Source of the DNA: Cohnella sp. GbtcB17
Lineage (GTDB): Bacteria > Bacillota > Bacilli > Paenibacillales > Paenibacillaceae
Direction: 5' to 3'
DNA length: 63,412 bases
NCBI RefSeq assembly: GCF_019091135.1
Contig: NZ_JAGXJW010000052.1
Span: 1 to 63,412 of the forward strand
Shown here: positions 46,201-54,312 of the stretch, in pieces
Position numbering within the stretch: position 1 is the first letter of the stretch
Layout: each line of letters starts with the position of its first letter
Position numbers and translations under genes: made by a program
Notes under the pieces: generated by a model
Seen by the model: the letters and a program-made list of their open reading frames with translations, nothing else
Told to the model about the DNA's origin: nothing
Databases searched by the model: none

Positions 46201-48917
46201 CAGGTCCAGCCTGCCGGCAAGCTCACGCTGTATTGGCCGGACATCGCGGCAGCGGCAGCCGAACGACTGATATTTACCGTGACGGTATCGCCGGCTGCGA
46301 CGTTAATCTCATCGCTTTGCGCTTTAAAGCTCGGCGTTGCGAGCGACAGTTGGTCATTGAAGTTGCCGACATAATAAACGGGGGTGCCCGTTACGGTCGT
46401 CGACAGGATGTTTTGAGCCGCTGTCGTATCCGTCCCGTTGCCGAACAGATCGACGGTCGTCAGCTGTTCGGTCCCGAGATTGAGGCCGATCGTTTGCGGT
46501 TTGCTCTTCGTCCACACGGCGAGGATGTCCTTGTCCTTGGCCGCGCTGTGGAACTTCAGGATCCGGATATTGTCGTCCAGCTTGTATTCCTTGACGAAGC
46601 TCGCGTCGCCAAGCAGGTTCTCGTTGGCCGAGAGCGCGACGTAAGCCGGCTTCGCCGAATACGGTCCTCTTTGGCTGAGCAAGCCGAAGTTGCTCTCGTA
46701 ATCCTCTTTGTTCATGCCGTCATTGAGCGAGTCGTACCAGAGCACTTTATCGAGTACGCCCGGATTGGCGAGCACCAGCGTCTTAATCTGCGTAGCGAAC
46801 GCCGCCTGCTCGACTTCGGAGTGGTTGCCCGAGCTCCAGCCGATCTCCGTAGCCCACATCGGCTTTTCGAAGCCGAGCTTCTTGAACGATTCCTTGACGC
46901 GAACCATCGTCTCCGCGAACTTCGCGCCCTCCGGACCGGCATTCGTATAGGGGTGGAAAGAGATGACATCCATATAATCCCCGCCGCCTGCCTTGAGCAG
47001 CGATTCGAGCCAGCCGTAATCGGAAGCGGCGACCGCGCCGCCCAACACAACGGCATCCGGATTGGCTTCTTTAATCGCCGTATAGGCTTCTTTCAGAAGC
47101 GTATAGTATTCCGAGACGCCAAGCCCGTTGCCGAAGCTGCCGTTCCACTCGTTCCAGATCTCGAAGTACTTGACCTTGCCCTTCAAATGCGCGACGACCG
47201 CCGCACAGTATTTCGCATAGGCTGCAACGGCTTCAGGCGTATGAGGCGCTTTGCCGCCATCGTAAAAGTTGTTGCCGAAGTTCAGCTCGATCAGCGGCAC
47301 GATACCGTTTTGGATTTCCGTATCGATGTATTGGTCGTAGCCTGCGGGGAACGTATAGACGCCTTTCGTCGTTTCAACGTTGCTCCAGTAGTATTCGTCA
47401 CGCGCATACTTGGCTCCGATATTCTTGAAGAGGGGCGCGATTTTTTCCGCGTTGTAAATACCGCCCCAGGCCAGATGCGTCTGCGCGCCGAATACGCTGT
47501 TCGGGAGCGTATTGCTCGGGTCCAATTTTTGAATGACGCTGAACGGAATATCTTGATGGATATTCGTCGAGCCGTCCGCATCCTTAGCGTCGACGATCAG
47601 CGTATAAACGCCTTTATCCTTGATATCCAGCTTCAGCTTTTCTATCGTCTTTACGCTATTTGGAGCCGCTTCTACCGAGACCGAGCCGGTCTTCAGCAAT
47701 CGGCCGTAGGCGGCGTCGAACACCTGATAGTCAACCGACAGCGTATCCGGCTGGTCGTATTCGTTGACAAATTCCAGATTAATCGTCGGATCTTCATTCA
47801 CGTCAAAAATATTGCCGACTTTATCGGAAGTGCCGGTCATCGAAACTCGCTTCAGCTTCTCGACGGAGATGGACCCGATCACGACCGGCTTCGGACTCTT
47901 GCCCATCGACTGCGCCCAATAGGCCACCCGGAAGTCGTTGCCTTCGGATTCGTTGGCGAACTTGGCATCCTCCAAGACGAACTTATGCACCAGCCACTTA
48001 TTCGTTCCCGTCAACTGTACGGTCTCCGCTTCCTTGAAGGTTGCCTCTACCGAATTGTAAGCGATGGTAAACTTCCCTGGCACACCGTCGTCGGACGACT
48101 CGTCGAAATACTCGACATCGACCTCCACCCGGTTGTTGCCGCCGAAGATATAGGAGTCGTCGACGTTGACACGAATAAATCCGGGCCATTCATCCGGCGT
48201 GAGCTCCCAACCTTCTCTACCGGCTTTGGTGACGACCTTGGCGACATCATTGTAGGGAAAAGCCTCTACGCTCATTAACTTCTTCTCGACTTGGGACCCT
48301 AGTATCGCATAGCTAGGCGCTGTCGGGGCGCTCATCAGCTTCTCGACCGAGATGGATCCGATCACGACCGGCTTCGGACTCTTGCCCATCGACGGCGCCC
48401 AGTAGGCGACCCGGAAGTCGTTGCCTTCGGATTCGTTGGCGAACTTGGCATCATTCAGGATGAACTTGTGAACGAGCCACTTATTCGTTCCCGTCAACTG
48501 AACGGTCTCCGCTTCCTTGAAGGTCGCATCTACCGAATTAAAGGCGATTGTAAACTTCCCTAACACACCGTCGTCGGCAGACTCGTCGAAATATTTGACG
48601 TCGACCTCCACCCGGTTGCTGCCGCCGAAGATGTAGGAATCGTCGACGTTAACCCGAATAAATCCGGGCCATTCATCCGGCGTGAGCTCCCAGCCTTCCG
48701 TACCGTCTTTGGTGACGACCTTGGCGACATCGTTGTAGGGAAAAGCCTCTACGGTCATTAACTTCTTCTCGACTTGCGACCCTAGTATCGCATAGCTAGG
48801 CGCTGTCGGCGTATCGTCGGCAGCAAAGGAGGTCATAGGCAATACCGACGCCAGCAGGCTCGCCACGACGATTCCGACTAAACTCCGTTTCGCTCGGTTT
48901 ACGATCGATTTTTTCAT
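43233..48917 (-). CDS. Giant SLH-anchored clan GH-A glycoside hydrolase with CBM9-like domain
   Basis: The 1894-residue precursor has a signal peptide ending near TSFAADD. Two 161-residue modules follow (each starting PSYAILGSQVEKKLM), then a TIM-barrel hydrolase (about 470-760) with probable acid/base E590 in EIWNEWNG and nucleophile E691 in WATEIGWSS, as in GH39/GH5-type enzymes. Next come beta-sandwich modules, a CBM9-like domain (MTVDGDITDDEWANAQ), a Big2 module, a DPGT linker, a fibronectin III module and three SLH domains. It likely binds the wall and cuts a plant or microbial polysaccharide outside the cell; the substrate is not clear. A cre box at 49036 suggests catabolite control. 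Confidence 0.87.
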   Translation of the reverse strand: MKKSIVNRAKRSLVGIVVASLLASVLPMTSFAADDTPTAPSYAILGSQVEKKLMTVEAFPYNDVAKVVTKDGTEGWELTPDEWPGFIRVNVDDSYIFGGSNRVEVDVKYFDESADDGVLGKFTIAFNSVDATFKEAETVQLTGTNKWLVHKFILNDAKFANESEGNDFRVAYWAPSMGKSPKPVVIGSISVEKLMSAPTAPSYAILGSQVEKKLMSVEAFPYNDVAKVVTKAGREGWELTPDEWPGFIRVNVDDSYIFGGNNRVEVDVEYFDESSDDGVPGKFTIAYNSVEATFKEAETVQLTGTNKWLVHKFVLEDAKFANESEGNDFRVAYWAQSMGKSPKPVVIGSISVEKLKRVSMTGTSDKVGNIFDVNEDPTINLEFVNEYDQPDTLSVDYQVFDAAYGRLLKTGSVSVEAAPNSVKTIEKLKLDIKDKGVYTLIVDAKDADGSTNIHQDIPFSVIQKLDPSNTLPNSVFGAQTHLAWGGIYNAEKIAPLFKNIGAKYARDEYYWSNVETTKGVYTFPAGYDQYIDTEIQNGIVPLIELNFGNNFYDGGKAPHTPEAVAAYAKYCAAVVAHLKGKVKYFEIWNEWNGSFGNGLGVSEYYTLLKEAYTAIKEANPDAVVLGGAVAASDYGWLESLLKAGGGDYMDVISFHPYTNAGPEGAKFAETMVRVKESFKKLGFEKPMWATEIGWSSGNHSEVEQAAFATQIKTLVLANPGVLDKVLWYDSLNDGMNKEDYESNFGLLSQRGPYSAKPAYVALSANENLLGDASFVKEYKLDDNIRILKFHSAAKDKDILAVWTKSKPQTIGLNLGTEQLTTVDLFGNGTDTTAAQNILSTTVTGTPVYYVGNFNDQLSLATPSFKAQSDEINVAAGDTVTVNISRSAAAAAMSGQYSVSLPAGWTWAEDGSFQEGQSVDTLTFTVPADYANESDTITIVASDSSGNKVGDVKINVKKVVPIVVSVTANLVDSADASKNWELLVEIQNNYSKLAMPAGTLSLTEPADWANTQAVPYAAIDPGQSRVIKLPIPEGAIKEGTHVKLNIQPDSGDAILIDQIINDLSVATYAQAPMTVDGDITDDEWANAQSTVIDQASQVQGITDWGGPSDLSAKFRTKWDDDYLYLAIQATDNVHNQPYTDGSTWQADGIQLAIDPGRIYGAGSRGYNEIGFALNNDGTVQKYRWIAVPGQFSGAFDDMKVAIKRNEDEKTTSYEAAIPWAEIMPEGMTAKSGSDIGFSFLINDSDGGARRGWIQYMGGIGGDKNPKYLADLVLKGVPAVTGITLTSDAEESSIKAGESFRLTATVSPAEAALQSSVVFASGDDKVASVSDVVYDAATGTTSAKITGLKAGDGVITATSGNGGAKAEYRFVVKEATDPGTDPGTDPGTDPGNGGNEAPGKVSGANVASSDGKLILTWNDPADADLAYIRIAGESADGKPIAERQVDAGVRRAELDGLTNGVSYRLTLTAVDAAGHESEAVSVEGTPTAPYIPTPQPSSPTPDPSKPVVDSSGLKLEAKSDASGLASATLSAADLDSALKALGGSELRIAVKPDTGASGVRVALPADALLTASSAGTLSSIVIDNGLAPVTLDAKWLATQAKAGETVTLTVAKADTSKLPQTIQDQLAGRPVFDFKLEVGGRRVEQFGKSGVVRVAVPYSLSAGQQAGQVVVYSIDDAGRLTPVVNSRYDSATGTVRFAPAHFSLYAVSYAKTLFNDLQQYAWAIPAVEALAARGAVRGDGNGTFRPNGIVTRAEFVTMLANTFGLASETGSDAQAFTDVAAGQWYSDAVASAAKLGIVTGRADGSFGLDSPITRQEMAAMLYRAASQLKLDLNASAAAQAAAFTDADAIAPYARDAAAAMQRAGILQGTGAGAFDPAASTTRAQAATAIYRLFERQ
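47850..48800 (-). repeat. 483-bp tandem duplication in the hydrolase gene
   Basis: The landmark GCTTCGGACTCTTGCCCATC occurs at 47888 and 48371, exactly 483 bp (161 codons) apart. The two modules are nearly identical in DNA, pointing to recent in-frame duplication. Confidence 0.8.
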
Positions 48918-49035
48918 TTTCCGTTGCTCCTCCTCAATTGTCGTTCGCAGCTGCTGTTAACTTTGCGACCACCCATTTTTACAAATCAGCTTTTCACCTC
49001 CGCCATTTTCCTCTTTAACGCAAAGTCGACCATGC

Positions 49036-49049
49036 TGATAACGCTTACA
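49036..49049. promoter_or_regulatory. Consensus cre box (CcpA site)
   Basis: On the minus strand TGTAAGCGTTATCA fits the cre consensus TGWAANCGNTNWCA at every position. It is about 120 bp upstream of the hydrolase start, downstream of a possible minus-strand -10 near 49106, where CcpA binding would block transcription. Confidence 0.7.
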
Positions 49050-49186
49050 AGGCGTTCTTTATTACAGGCTCATTCGTGTTGCCTTGATGCCTTGAAGTTA
49101 TATTTATAGTAAGGCGAGTCGATTAGAGGTGTCGATGACCGATCGACCGATCATGATGACGTTTCCGACGATCAAGTCCAGACATG

Positions 49187-49233
49187 CGAAAAAACCTCCG
49201 ATACCGCGTAGATGCAGCGTCGGAGGTTTTTGT
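49187..49233. terminator. Hairpin terminator between hydrolase leader and merR
   Basis: AAAAAACCTCCGA pairs with TCGGAGGTTTTT around a 20-nt loop. It could stop the minus-strand merR transcript before the hydrolase promoter. Confidence 0.75.
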
Positions 49234-49283
49234 AATTGGTAACAACTCACACGGAAGAAATGAATGTCATAAAGAGTGCGCCG

Positions 49284-49643
49284 CTAATAATTTTCCCCGC
49301 GGTAATATCGCTCCAGCTTCTCCTCCAAGCGAACAAGCTGAGCCTGCTTCTCCTCGATATCGTGCAGCAGCTTCGCTTTCTGCGCCTGAATCATATCGAT
49401 CCGCTCCGGCAGGGTGGAGGTGCCTTCCTTCACCTTATCATAATACGTTTTGATGTCCTCCACGCTCATCCCGGTCTCGCGCAGACATTTGATGAAGAGC
49501 AGCCAATTCCGGTCATGCTCCGTATAAAGACGGTTATTCTGCTCGCTGCGGGCGGCCGGCTCCAGCAGTCCCTTTCGCTCATAAAAACGGATCGCTCCGA
49601 TGTTGATCCCGACGTCCTTCGCGACTTCTCCGATCGTTAGCAT
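49284..49643 (-). CDS. MerR-family transcriptional regulator
   Basis: The 119-residue protein has a MerR helix-turn-helix (TIGEVAKDVGINIGAIRFYE, then RKGLLEP) and a C-terminal coiled coil. There is no metal-binding Cys cluster, so an organic or aldehyde signal is more likely than a metal. It is divergent from an SDR gene with a dyad in the shared promoter region. Confidence 0.88.
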   Translation of the reverse strand: MLTIGEVAKDVGINIGAIRFYERKGLLEPAARSEQNNRLYTEHDRNWLLFIKCLRETGMSVEDIKTYYDKVKEGTSTLPERIDMIQAQKAKLLHDIEEKQAQLVRLEEKLERYYRGENY

Positions 49644-49673
49644 GCGCGCCCCTCGCTTATATAAAATTCAGGG

Positions 49674-49704
49674 TTGACCTACACTAAGTGTAGCATAGTA
49701 ACGT
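49674..49704 (+). promoter_or_regulatory. MerR-type promoter with dyad
   Basis: TTGACC (49674-49679) is followed by CTACACTAAGTGTAG (49679-49693), a perfect 7-bp-arm dyad. A -10 is unclear but would fall near 49699 with the long 19-bp spacing favoured by MerR activators. Confidence 0.6.
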
Positions 49705-49748
49705 ATCAATCATGAAAGGCAATCAACCTTACGGAAAGAGGGATTCGC

Positions 49749-50459
49749 ATGAAAAAGACCGCATTCGTCACGGGCGCCAATAAAGGAATCGGATTCGAGA
49801 TTGTAAAGCAGTTAGGGGAGGCAGGCTGGAAAGTTCTCCTTGGCGCGCGCAACACCCAGCTGGGGGAAGCGGCCGTCGCACAGCTGACGTCCAAGGGGCT
49901 GGACGTCGAATTCGTGGCGATCGACATGACTGACTTGAAGTCCATCGAACAGGCCGCCGACACGATCAACAAGAACCATCGGGAGCTCACGCTGCTCATC
50001 AACAATGCAGGCATGCCGGGCGCGTTCTCCCGCTCGTTTACCGATACCAAAGAGGAAGACCTGCGCAACGCCTTCGAAGTCAACTTCTTCGGCACCTTCC
50101 GACTGAACCAGCGCCTGTTCCCTTTGATCAAGGCGAACGAAGGCACCGTCGTCAACGTCTCGACCGACATGGCGTCCCTGGACCATATGCAAAATGCCGC
50201 GTTCACGTTAAACGCCTTCGACTACAACTCCTCCAAGACGGCGAACAACGCCATGACGCTGTCGATGGCTTATGAAGTCCGAGACAACGGCGCGCAAGTA
50301 TTCGCGGTGACGCCTGGATTTACGACCACGGATCTGAACGGCAATGCCGCGGGCGGGAAGTCGAAGGAAGCCGCTGCTGCGATTATTGTCGGGTATGCGA
50401 CGGACGGGAAACGGCATAATGGCGAGTTTTTGGATGAGAAGGGCGTATTCGCTTGGTGA
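49749..50459 (+). CDS. Short-chain dehydrogenase/reductase (with merR)
   Basis: The 236-residue SDR of the carbonyl-reductase-like group has TGANKGIG, NNAGMPG and YNSSK with a Ser in NVSTDMAS. It is divergent from merR and read from the dyad promoter at 49674. It probably reduces aldehydes or ketones with NADPH. GGAAAGAGGGA precedes the ATG. Confidence 0.89.
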   Translation: MKKTAFVTGANKGIGFEIVKQLGEAGWKVLLGARNTQLGEAAVAQLTSKGLDVEFVAIDMTDLKSIEQAADTINKNHRELTLLINNAGMPGAFSRSFTDTKEEDLRNAFEVNFFGTFRLNQRLFPLIKANEGTVVNVSTDMASLDHMQNAAFTLNAFDYNSSKTANNAMTLSMAYEVRDNGAQVFAVTPGFTTTDLNGNAAGGKSKEAAAAIIVGYATDGKRHNGEFLDEKGVFAW

Positions 50460-50549
50460 TCGTATGAAAGCATGAGCAAAACGCTTGTCCTGCACGCAGG
50501 CAAGCGTTTTTGTGTAACAAAAAACACCATGTCTCTTCGAGTCATGATG

Positions 50550-50846
50550 TCATTTAAATTCATTCCGTATTAGTCTTCTCGATTGATGTAAAAATGTAAT
50601 TAACTCGATCTGTTCCCCTTTAATTCGATAGATGATTCTATAGCTCGAATAAATTCTTTCTCTTACTGCCTCTGTTTGCAGTTCAGGCACGCCTCTCCCT
50701 GCGTATGGAAATTCCGTAATTTTAACCGCTTCTTGAATAAGCCTATTCACAAATTCTCGCGCAAGCTCTATGGATTCCTCTTTCAAGTATTCATGAATCA
50801 ATTCCAGATCCTTTAACGATCTTGGTGACCAAATTAATTCAGCCAT
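50550..50846 (-). CDS. RelE/ParE-superfamily toxin
   Basis: The 98-residue protein fits the ParE/RelE fold: LIWSPRSLKDLELIHEYLKE at the N-terminus, FPYAGRGVPEL in the middle, and the RIIYRIKGEQIELITFLHQSRR core. ParE poisons gyrase and RelE cuts ribosome-bound mRNA; which applies is not clear, but the ParE branch looks closer. It overlaps its antitoxin gene by 13 nt. Confidence 0.85.
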   Translation of the reverse strand: MAELIWSPRSLKDLELIHEYLKEESIELAREFVNRLIQEAVKITEFPYAGRGVPELQTEAVRERIYSSYRIIYRIKGEQIELITFLHQSRRLIRNEFK

Positions 50847-51016
50847 TTATTTATATGCTCCATTGCTTCCGAATGGGCTAGTCCCTTTCCAGCATCCAGC
50901 TCTGTTAATCCTTCATCGATTCTGGCCCGTACATACAAACGATATAAAATATCTTCGACCGTCACATTGTCAGGCAGGTCTTGAATTAACTTAATGACTT
51001 CGTCTTTAACGCTCAT
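50834..51016 (-). CDS. Antitoxin partner of RelE/ParE toxin
   Basis: The 60-residue acidic protein (VKDEVIKLIQDLPDNVTVED) has a short helical N-terminus and a C-terminus (HSEAMEHINKWL) that likely wraps the toxin. It matches small antitoxins paired with ParE-type toxins. AGGTGG lies 8 nt before ATG at 51016. Being first in the operon, it should repress its own promoter. Confidence 0.8.
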   Translation of the reverse strand: MSVKDEVIKLIQDLPDNVTVEDILYRLYVRARIDEGLTELDAGKGLAHSEAMEHINKWLN

Positions 51017-51037
51017 TCCGTTCACCACCTCGTTTAA

Positions 51038-51079
51038 GGTACCCTGGCGTTGCTTGCTTACCTGAATAAAAGAAAATGA
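51038..51079 (+). pseudogene. Possible remnant of a type I (holin-like) toxin gene
   Basis: The frame ending at TGA 51077-51079 reads GTLALLAYLNKRK, like the C-terminus of the small hydrophobic toxins of type I systems in Bacilli. An in-frame TAA lies just upstream, so the N-terminal half is missing. Downstream hairpins (51071-51122 and 51163-51202) match what is usual for such toxin/antisense RNA loci. The call rests on my memory of that family and is tentative. Confidence 0.35.
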
Positions 51080-51122
51080 CCCGCCCTATGTTGCTCGCCA
51101 CGGGATAACGGGTCATTTCTTC
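51071..51122. terminator. Hairpin after antitoxin promoter region
   Basis: GAAAATGACCCG pairs with CGGGTCATTTC. It could be the end of the toxin remnant transcript or of an antisense RNA. Confidence 0.6.
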
Positions 51123-51162
51123 GGTCAATCGACTGGAGGCACCCCGCCGAAGCAGTTGTGCA

Positions 51163-51202
51163 GGAAGTCAGTGCTGGCGGCACTGGCTTCTTGTTTATCT
51201 TA
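51163..51202 (+). terminator. Strong hairpin with T-rich end
   Basis: GAAGTCAGTGC pairs with GCACTGGCTTC around TGGCG, followed by TTGTTT. It is likely the 3' end of a small RNA or of the remnant toxin transcript. The 240 bp from here to the secreted-protein gene shows nothing further. Confidence 0.6.
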
Positions 51203-51440
51203 TACTTATTATACACGTCTTATACTGTTATGCCACCTGTAATTGGCAGCGATGTTGTAATCACATACGCCATGTAATCTTCTGATGAACAAGTTAATCC
51301 TTGCCGCATCTGCAACGGGCTAAACTTAAAATCATAGGGATCGGTAGTAAATTAATGAGTATATATGGTAATTTAGTTCTATCAACAACATCCCTTTAGA
51401 CGACTAGGTGAATATCAACGTAAAATTGGAGGGCGGGAAA

Positions 51441-51845
51441 GTGAAAGGATTCAAAAGGAGTTTTTTCATATTTGCTGTAGTAATCGCATTGATATCGTTG
51501 TCGTCCGTTTCAGCCGTTGCTGATTCTCCATACACTGACATCTCAACTATTGATAATGCGGATCTCAATAATGGTAGTGGTGGAAGCTCCTGGTCCCAGC
51601 CATCTGGATACGATTATGCCCAAGTATATATCTCCAATTCACAATCCCAAACACTAAATGTCTACTTATCATACGATTTAAATGGCAGCAAACAACAGAT
51701 CTATAGTGGAACCGTTGGCGCCAATAGCACTTTGACTATTAATGTTACTCACGCAAGTGGACATGTTTTTTATGTAGATTATAATACAGCTAATGGTAAC
51801 GTGAGTGGGAAAATCAGCGTACGAGCATCTGACGAAACTCTTTAA
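51441..51845 (+). CDS. Small secreted beta-rich protein of unknown function
   Basis: The 134-residue precursor has a clear signal peptide (hydrophobic helix ending near VSAVADS). The mature part of about 107 residues is Ser/Asn/Gly-rich, without Cys, and is probably a beta-sandwich. No family is recognised. GTG at 51441 follows GGAGGGCGGG. A terminator lies 60 bp after the gene, which appears to be monocistronic. It is more AT-rich than the following gene. Confidence 0.75.
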   Translation: MKGFKRSFFIFAVVIALISLSSVSAVADSPYTDISTIDNADLNNGSGGSSWSQPSGYDYAQVYISNSQSQTLNVYLSYDLNGSKQQIYSGTVGANSTLTINVTHASGHVFYVDYNTANGNVSGKISVRASDETL

Positions 51846-51903
51846 TTCAGTTTCCCGTTTTTCAAAGCAACTCAACTCTAGTTATAAGTATCAGTTTGAA
51901 TGA

Positions 51904-51965
51904 GGCCTGTGGATTTGCGCATTCCATAATGGAGTGTGCGGACCCACAGGCCGTTATTGTTTTTG
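51904..51965 (+). terminator. Terminator of secreted-protein gene
   Basis: GGCCTGTGG pairs with CCACAGGCC at the ends of a long hairpin followed by TTATTGTTTTT. Confidence 0.7.
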
Positions 51966-52080
51966 GTACGCTGAGCTAGAATTCAATTCTTTCAGGAACC
52001 TTTTAGGCTCATTTAAGCTCAGATTTAGGTTCGAGGTCCATGATAGAGTCATAGGAAGCAAGCATGGGAGGATGACTCGA

Positions 52081-53232
52081 ATGAATGAGCATAATGAGCA
52101 TAATGAGCAAAACGAGCAAAACGAGCAAAGCCATGAAATAAATAACCATCTCGAGCCTGTGTCAGCCTATCGTTATGACTCCGCTAACCGAGTTGAATCG
52201 CTGCGAACGCTTTACCAGGAAGAACTGAACGCAGCAGAGCGAACGGCTGCTGCAGATAATGGCGGCAACGGTCGCGGCGGTCGTGGCCACAGGCGCGAGA
52301 ATCGCCAAAAGGGCGGCTCACCCAAGTCGCTCCTCGCCTCGTTCCTGGTCGGCGCCCTGTTCGTCGGCGGCCTGAGCGTCATGTCAGACCGGATGAACCT
52401 GTTCAGTGGAGACAAGCCTGCCGCCGTCGAGTCGGCAGCGGCCGGCAGCGCGTATTCGGACGCATCGGGACTTACGATGGCGTCGGTGTCCGCTTCCTCG
52501 AACGTAGACGAGAAAATCTCCGCCGTGTTCGCCCAAGCGAACCCCGCTGTCGTGGAGATTGCGAACTACGGCGTCGAAAGCCAATCGTCGGCGAATAGCC
52601 TGTTCGGGGGTCGCGGCGGATGGGCGAACCCGCGCGGACAGTCGATGCCGCCGCAGCAGAGCGGCGAGCCAGAGTTGATGGGTACGGGCACCGGCTTCTT
52701 TTTTAACGAAGATGGCTACATCTTGACCAACGAACACGTCATTGCGGACGCGACTGCGCTAAAGGTGACCGTGCCCGGCTACGATGAGCCTCTCACGGCA
52801 ACGGTCGTTAATTCGAACGAGCAGCTCGATCTGGCCGTGCTTAAAGTCGAGAGTCCCGACCGCAAGAAGTTCCCGGCTCTGACGATCGGGGATTCGGACC
52901 AGGCCAGCATCGGAGACTGGGTGATCGCCATCGGCAACCCTTACGGCCTGGATCACACGATGACCGTCGGCGTACTCAGCGCCAAGGAACGACCGATTAC
53001 GATCGCCGAAGAAGACGGTACCGAACATCAGTACAAGCATTTGCTGCAGACGGACGCTTCGATCAACCCCGGCAACTGCGGCGGACCGCTGCTCAACGAT
53101 AAGGGGAAAGTGATCGGTGTGAATACGGCCGTGAACGCAGAGGCGCAAGGCATCGGATTTGCCATTCCGGCCTCGGTTATCCGGGATGCGTTAACCGATC
53201 TGATGGCGGGAACGTCGGTGACGAGCCTCTAA
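52081..53232 (+). CDS. HtrA/DegP-like membrane protease with Cys in place of catalytic Ser, no PDZ domain
   Basis: The 383-residue protein has a charged N-terminus with an NEH/NEQ repeat, one membrane helix (about 80-100, SLLASFLVGALFVGGLSV) and an outside trypsin-like domain. The triad positions are H219 (TNEHVI), D250 (QLDLAVLKV) and C333 in NPGNCGGPL, where HtrA enzymes have GNSGGPL. The codon is TGC. The protein ends shortly after the protease domain, so the usual PDZ domain is absent. It could be an altered protease with a Cys nucleophile, or an inactive binding protein. ATG at 52081 has GGGAGG 9 nt upstream. Confidence 0.9.
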   Translation: MNEHNEHNEQNEQNEQSHEINNHLEPVSAYRYDSANRVESLRTLYQEELNAAERTAAADNGGNGRGGRGHRRENRQKGGSPKSLLASFLVGALFVGGLSVMSDRMNLFSGDKPAAVESAAAGSAYSDASGLTMASVSASSNVDEKISAVFAQANPAVVEIANYGVESQSSANSLFGGRGGWANPRGQSMPPQQSGEPELMGTGTGFFFNEDGYILTNEHVIADATALKVTVPGYDEPLTATVVNSNEQLDLAVLKVESPDRKKFPALTIGDSDQASIGDWVIAIGNPYGLDHTMTVGVLSAKERPITIAEEDGTEHQYKHLLQTDASINPGNCGGPLLNDKGKVIGVNTAVNAEAQGIGFAIPASVIRDALTDLMAGTSVTSL

Positions 53233-53265
53233 CACGGAGTTAGCGATGGTGCGGTACAGAAAAAA

Positions 53266-53312
53266 AGAGGGCGGGTCCGTTCACGAAAGGTGAACGCCCG
53301 CCCTTGGTTTTT
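53266..53312. terminator. Bidirectional terminator
   Basis: AGGGCGGG pairs with CCCGCCCT around a GTTCACGAAAGGTGAAC inner stem, between converging htrA-like and RDD genes. Confidence 0.75.
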
Positions 53313-53327
53313 AAAATACTGTGCCCG

Positions 53328-53912
53328 CTAGCTCTTTATCTCTCCAAAGGCATAGTCCCGCCCACCGTTTAACGGTCGTTTTTTCAACGAAGCGCGATCC
53401 TTTTTTTGAATGAATGGCTGCTTGATAACCACGCTGCCTGCGATATAATCATGCAAAGCTTTCTTCCTGCGATTAAACAAAACAACCAAATCCGATGCTA
53501 TCGTTACGACTCCTATGAGGTCGGCGATGACGTCAAATGGCGCATTTATAGGTTTGAAGTTCGAGCTGCTAAATGCAAAAATCATGATTACCGCATATAA
53601 AATATAAAATACGCTTCTGAGTAGCGATTTATGAATCGATAGTTTATTCCCTGAATGATCTACAACCTTGGCCTTCAAGATTAACTTTCCCGGGGTTCCT
53701 CCAAAGATTGAAAGAGTCAGGACATAATATGCGGATGTAACGATCCACATCAGGATATACGGCACAATAGAATTCAATTGAATGGATTCATGAACCGCAA
53801 AACGGTATAAGAGACTGAACGGAATGAAGATGATTCCAATATCGATGATTCTCATTAATACGCGTTTCCAAAAGCCGAAGTAAATAAAATCGTTTTCCAG
53901 GGTTCGTTCCAT
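53328..53912 (-). CDS. RDD-family membrane protein
   Basis: The 194-residue protein has three to four hydrophobic helices. The RDD pattern is altered here: FWKRVLMRIIDIGIIFIPFS and the FGGTPGKLILKAKVVDHSG segment carry the conserved Arg/Asp and GTPGK features, and KALHDYIAGSVVI closes the domain. RDD proteins are of unclear function; some are ion antiporters. It is the last gene of a four-gene operon. ATG at 53912 has GAGGAAC upstream. Confidence 0.82.
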   Translation of the reverse strand: MERTLENDFIYFGFWKRVLMRIIDIGIIFIPFSLLYRFAVHESIQLNSIVPYILMWIVTSAYYVLTLSIFGGTPGKLILKAKVVDHSGNKLSIHKSLLRSVFYILYAVIMIFAFSSSNFKPINAPFDVIADLIGVVTIASDLVVLFNRRKKALHDYIAGSVVIKQPFIQKKDRASLKKRPLNGGRDYAFGEIKS

Positions 53913-53925
53913 CGGATGTTCCTCT

Positions 53926-54312
53926 CTAAATTGGTTTTTCATCATTTTGAATTGATTTTATTTTTTGTCCGTTCAAGTAAATGTCTAGGAAGCTCCAGTA
54001 AACAGACAATTGATTGGAGCTGGGATCGAACTCAAAATCCATCCAACCGTCTGCAACGAATTCATTGTTTTCATCATAAATACTGATTCCTGAATATCTG
54101 TCTAAAGAACCGTCTAGAAAATGTAACGACTTTCCTTCTATACAACTGTCGGACCAGTCAAAATACAATTTATTCTCAAACTTATGGTGAAAAAGCAATT
54201 CCTTCAACAGCTGACGCTCTACTTCACTTCGAAGTTGTGGGCCCATTGTAATAGACAGACCAAGATCATTATAATTAGGTTTGATTGATTCCCACCTCTT
54301 TAAGAAAAACAT
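53926..54312 (-). CDS. Hypothetical protein, operon of unknown function
   Basis: The 128-residue soluble protein is not recognised. It is rich in aromatic and acidic residues (FDWSDSCIEGKSLHFLDGSL, then WMDFEFDPSSNQLSVYWSFL), which recalls small immunity-type proteins but gives no family match by eye. Its ATG overlaps the TAA of the preceding gene (TAATG), and the next gene starts 13 nt on, so it is co-translated with them. Confidence 0.65.
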   Translation of the reverse strand: MFFLKRWESIKPNYNDLGLSITMGPQLRSEVERQLLKELLFHHKFENKLYFDWSDSCIEGKSLHFLDGSLDRYSGISIYDENNEFVADGWMDFEFDPSSNQLSVYWSFLDIYLNGQKIKSIQNDEKPI

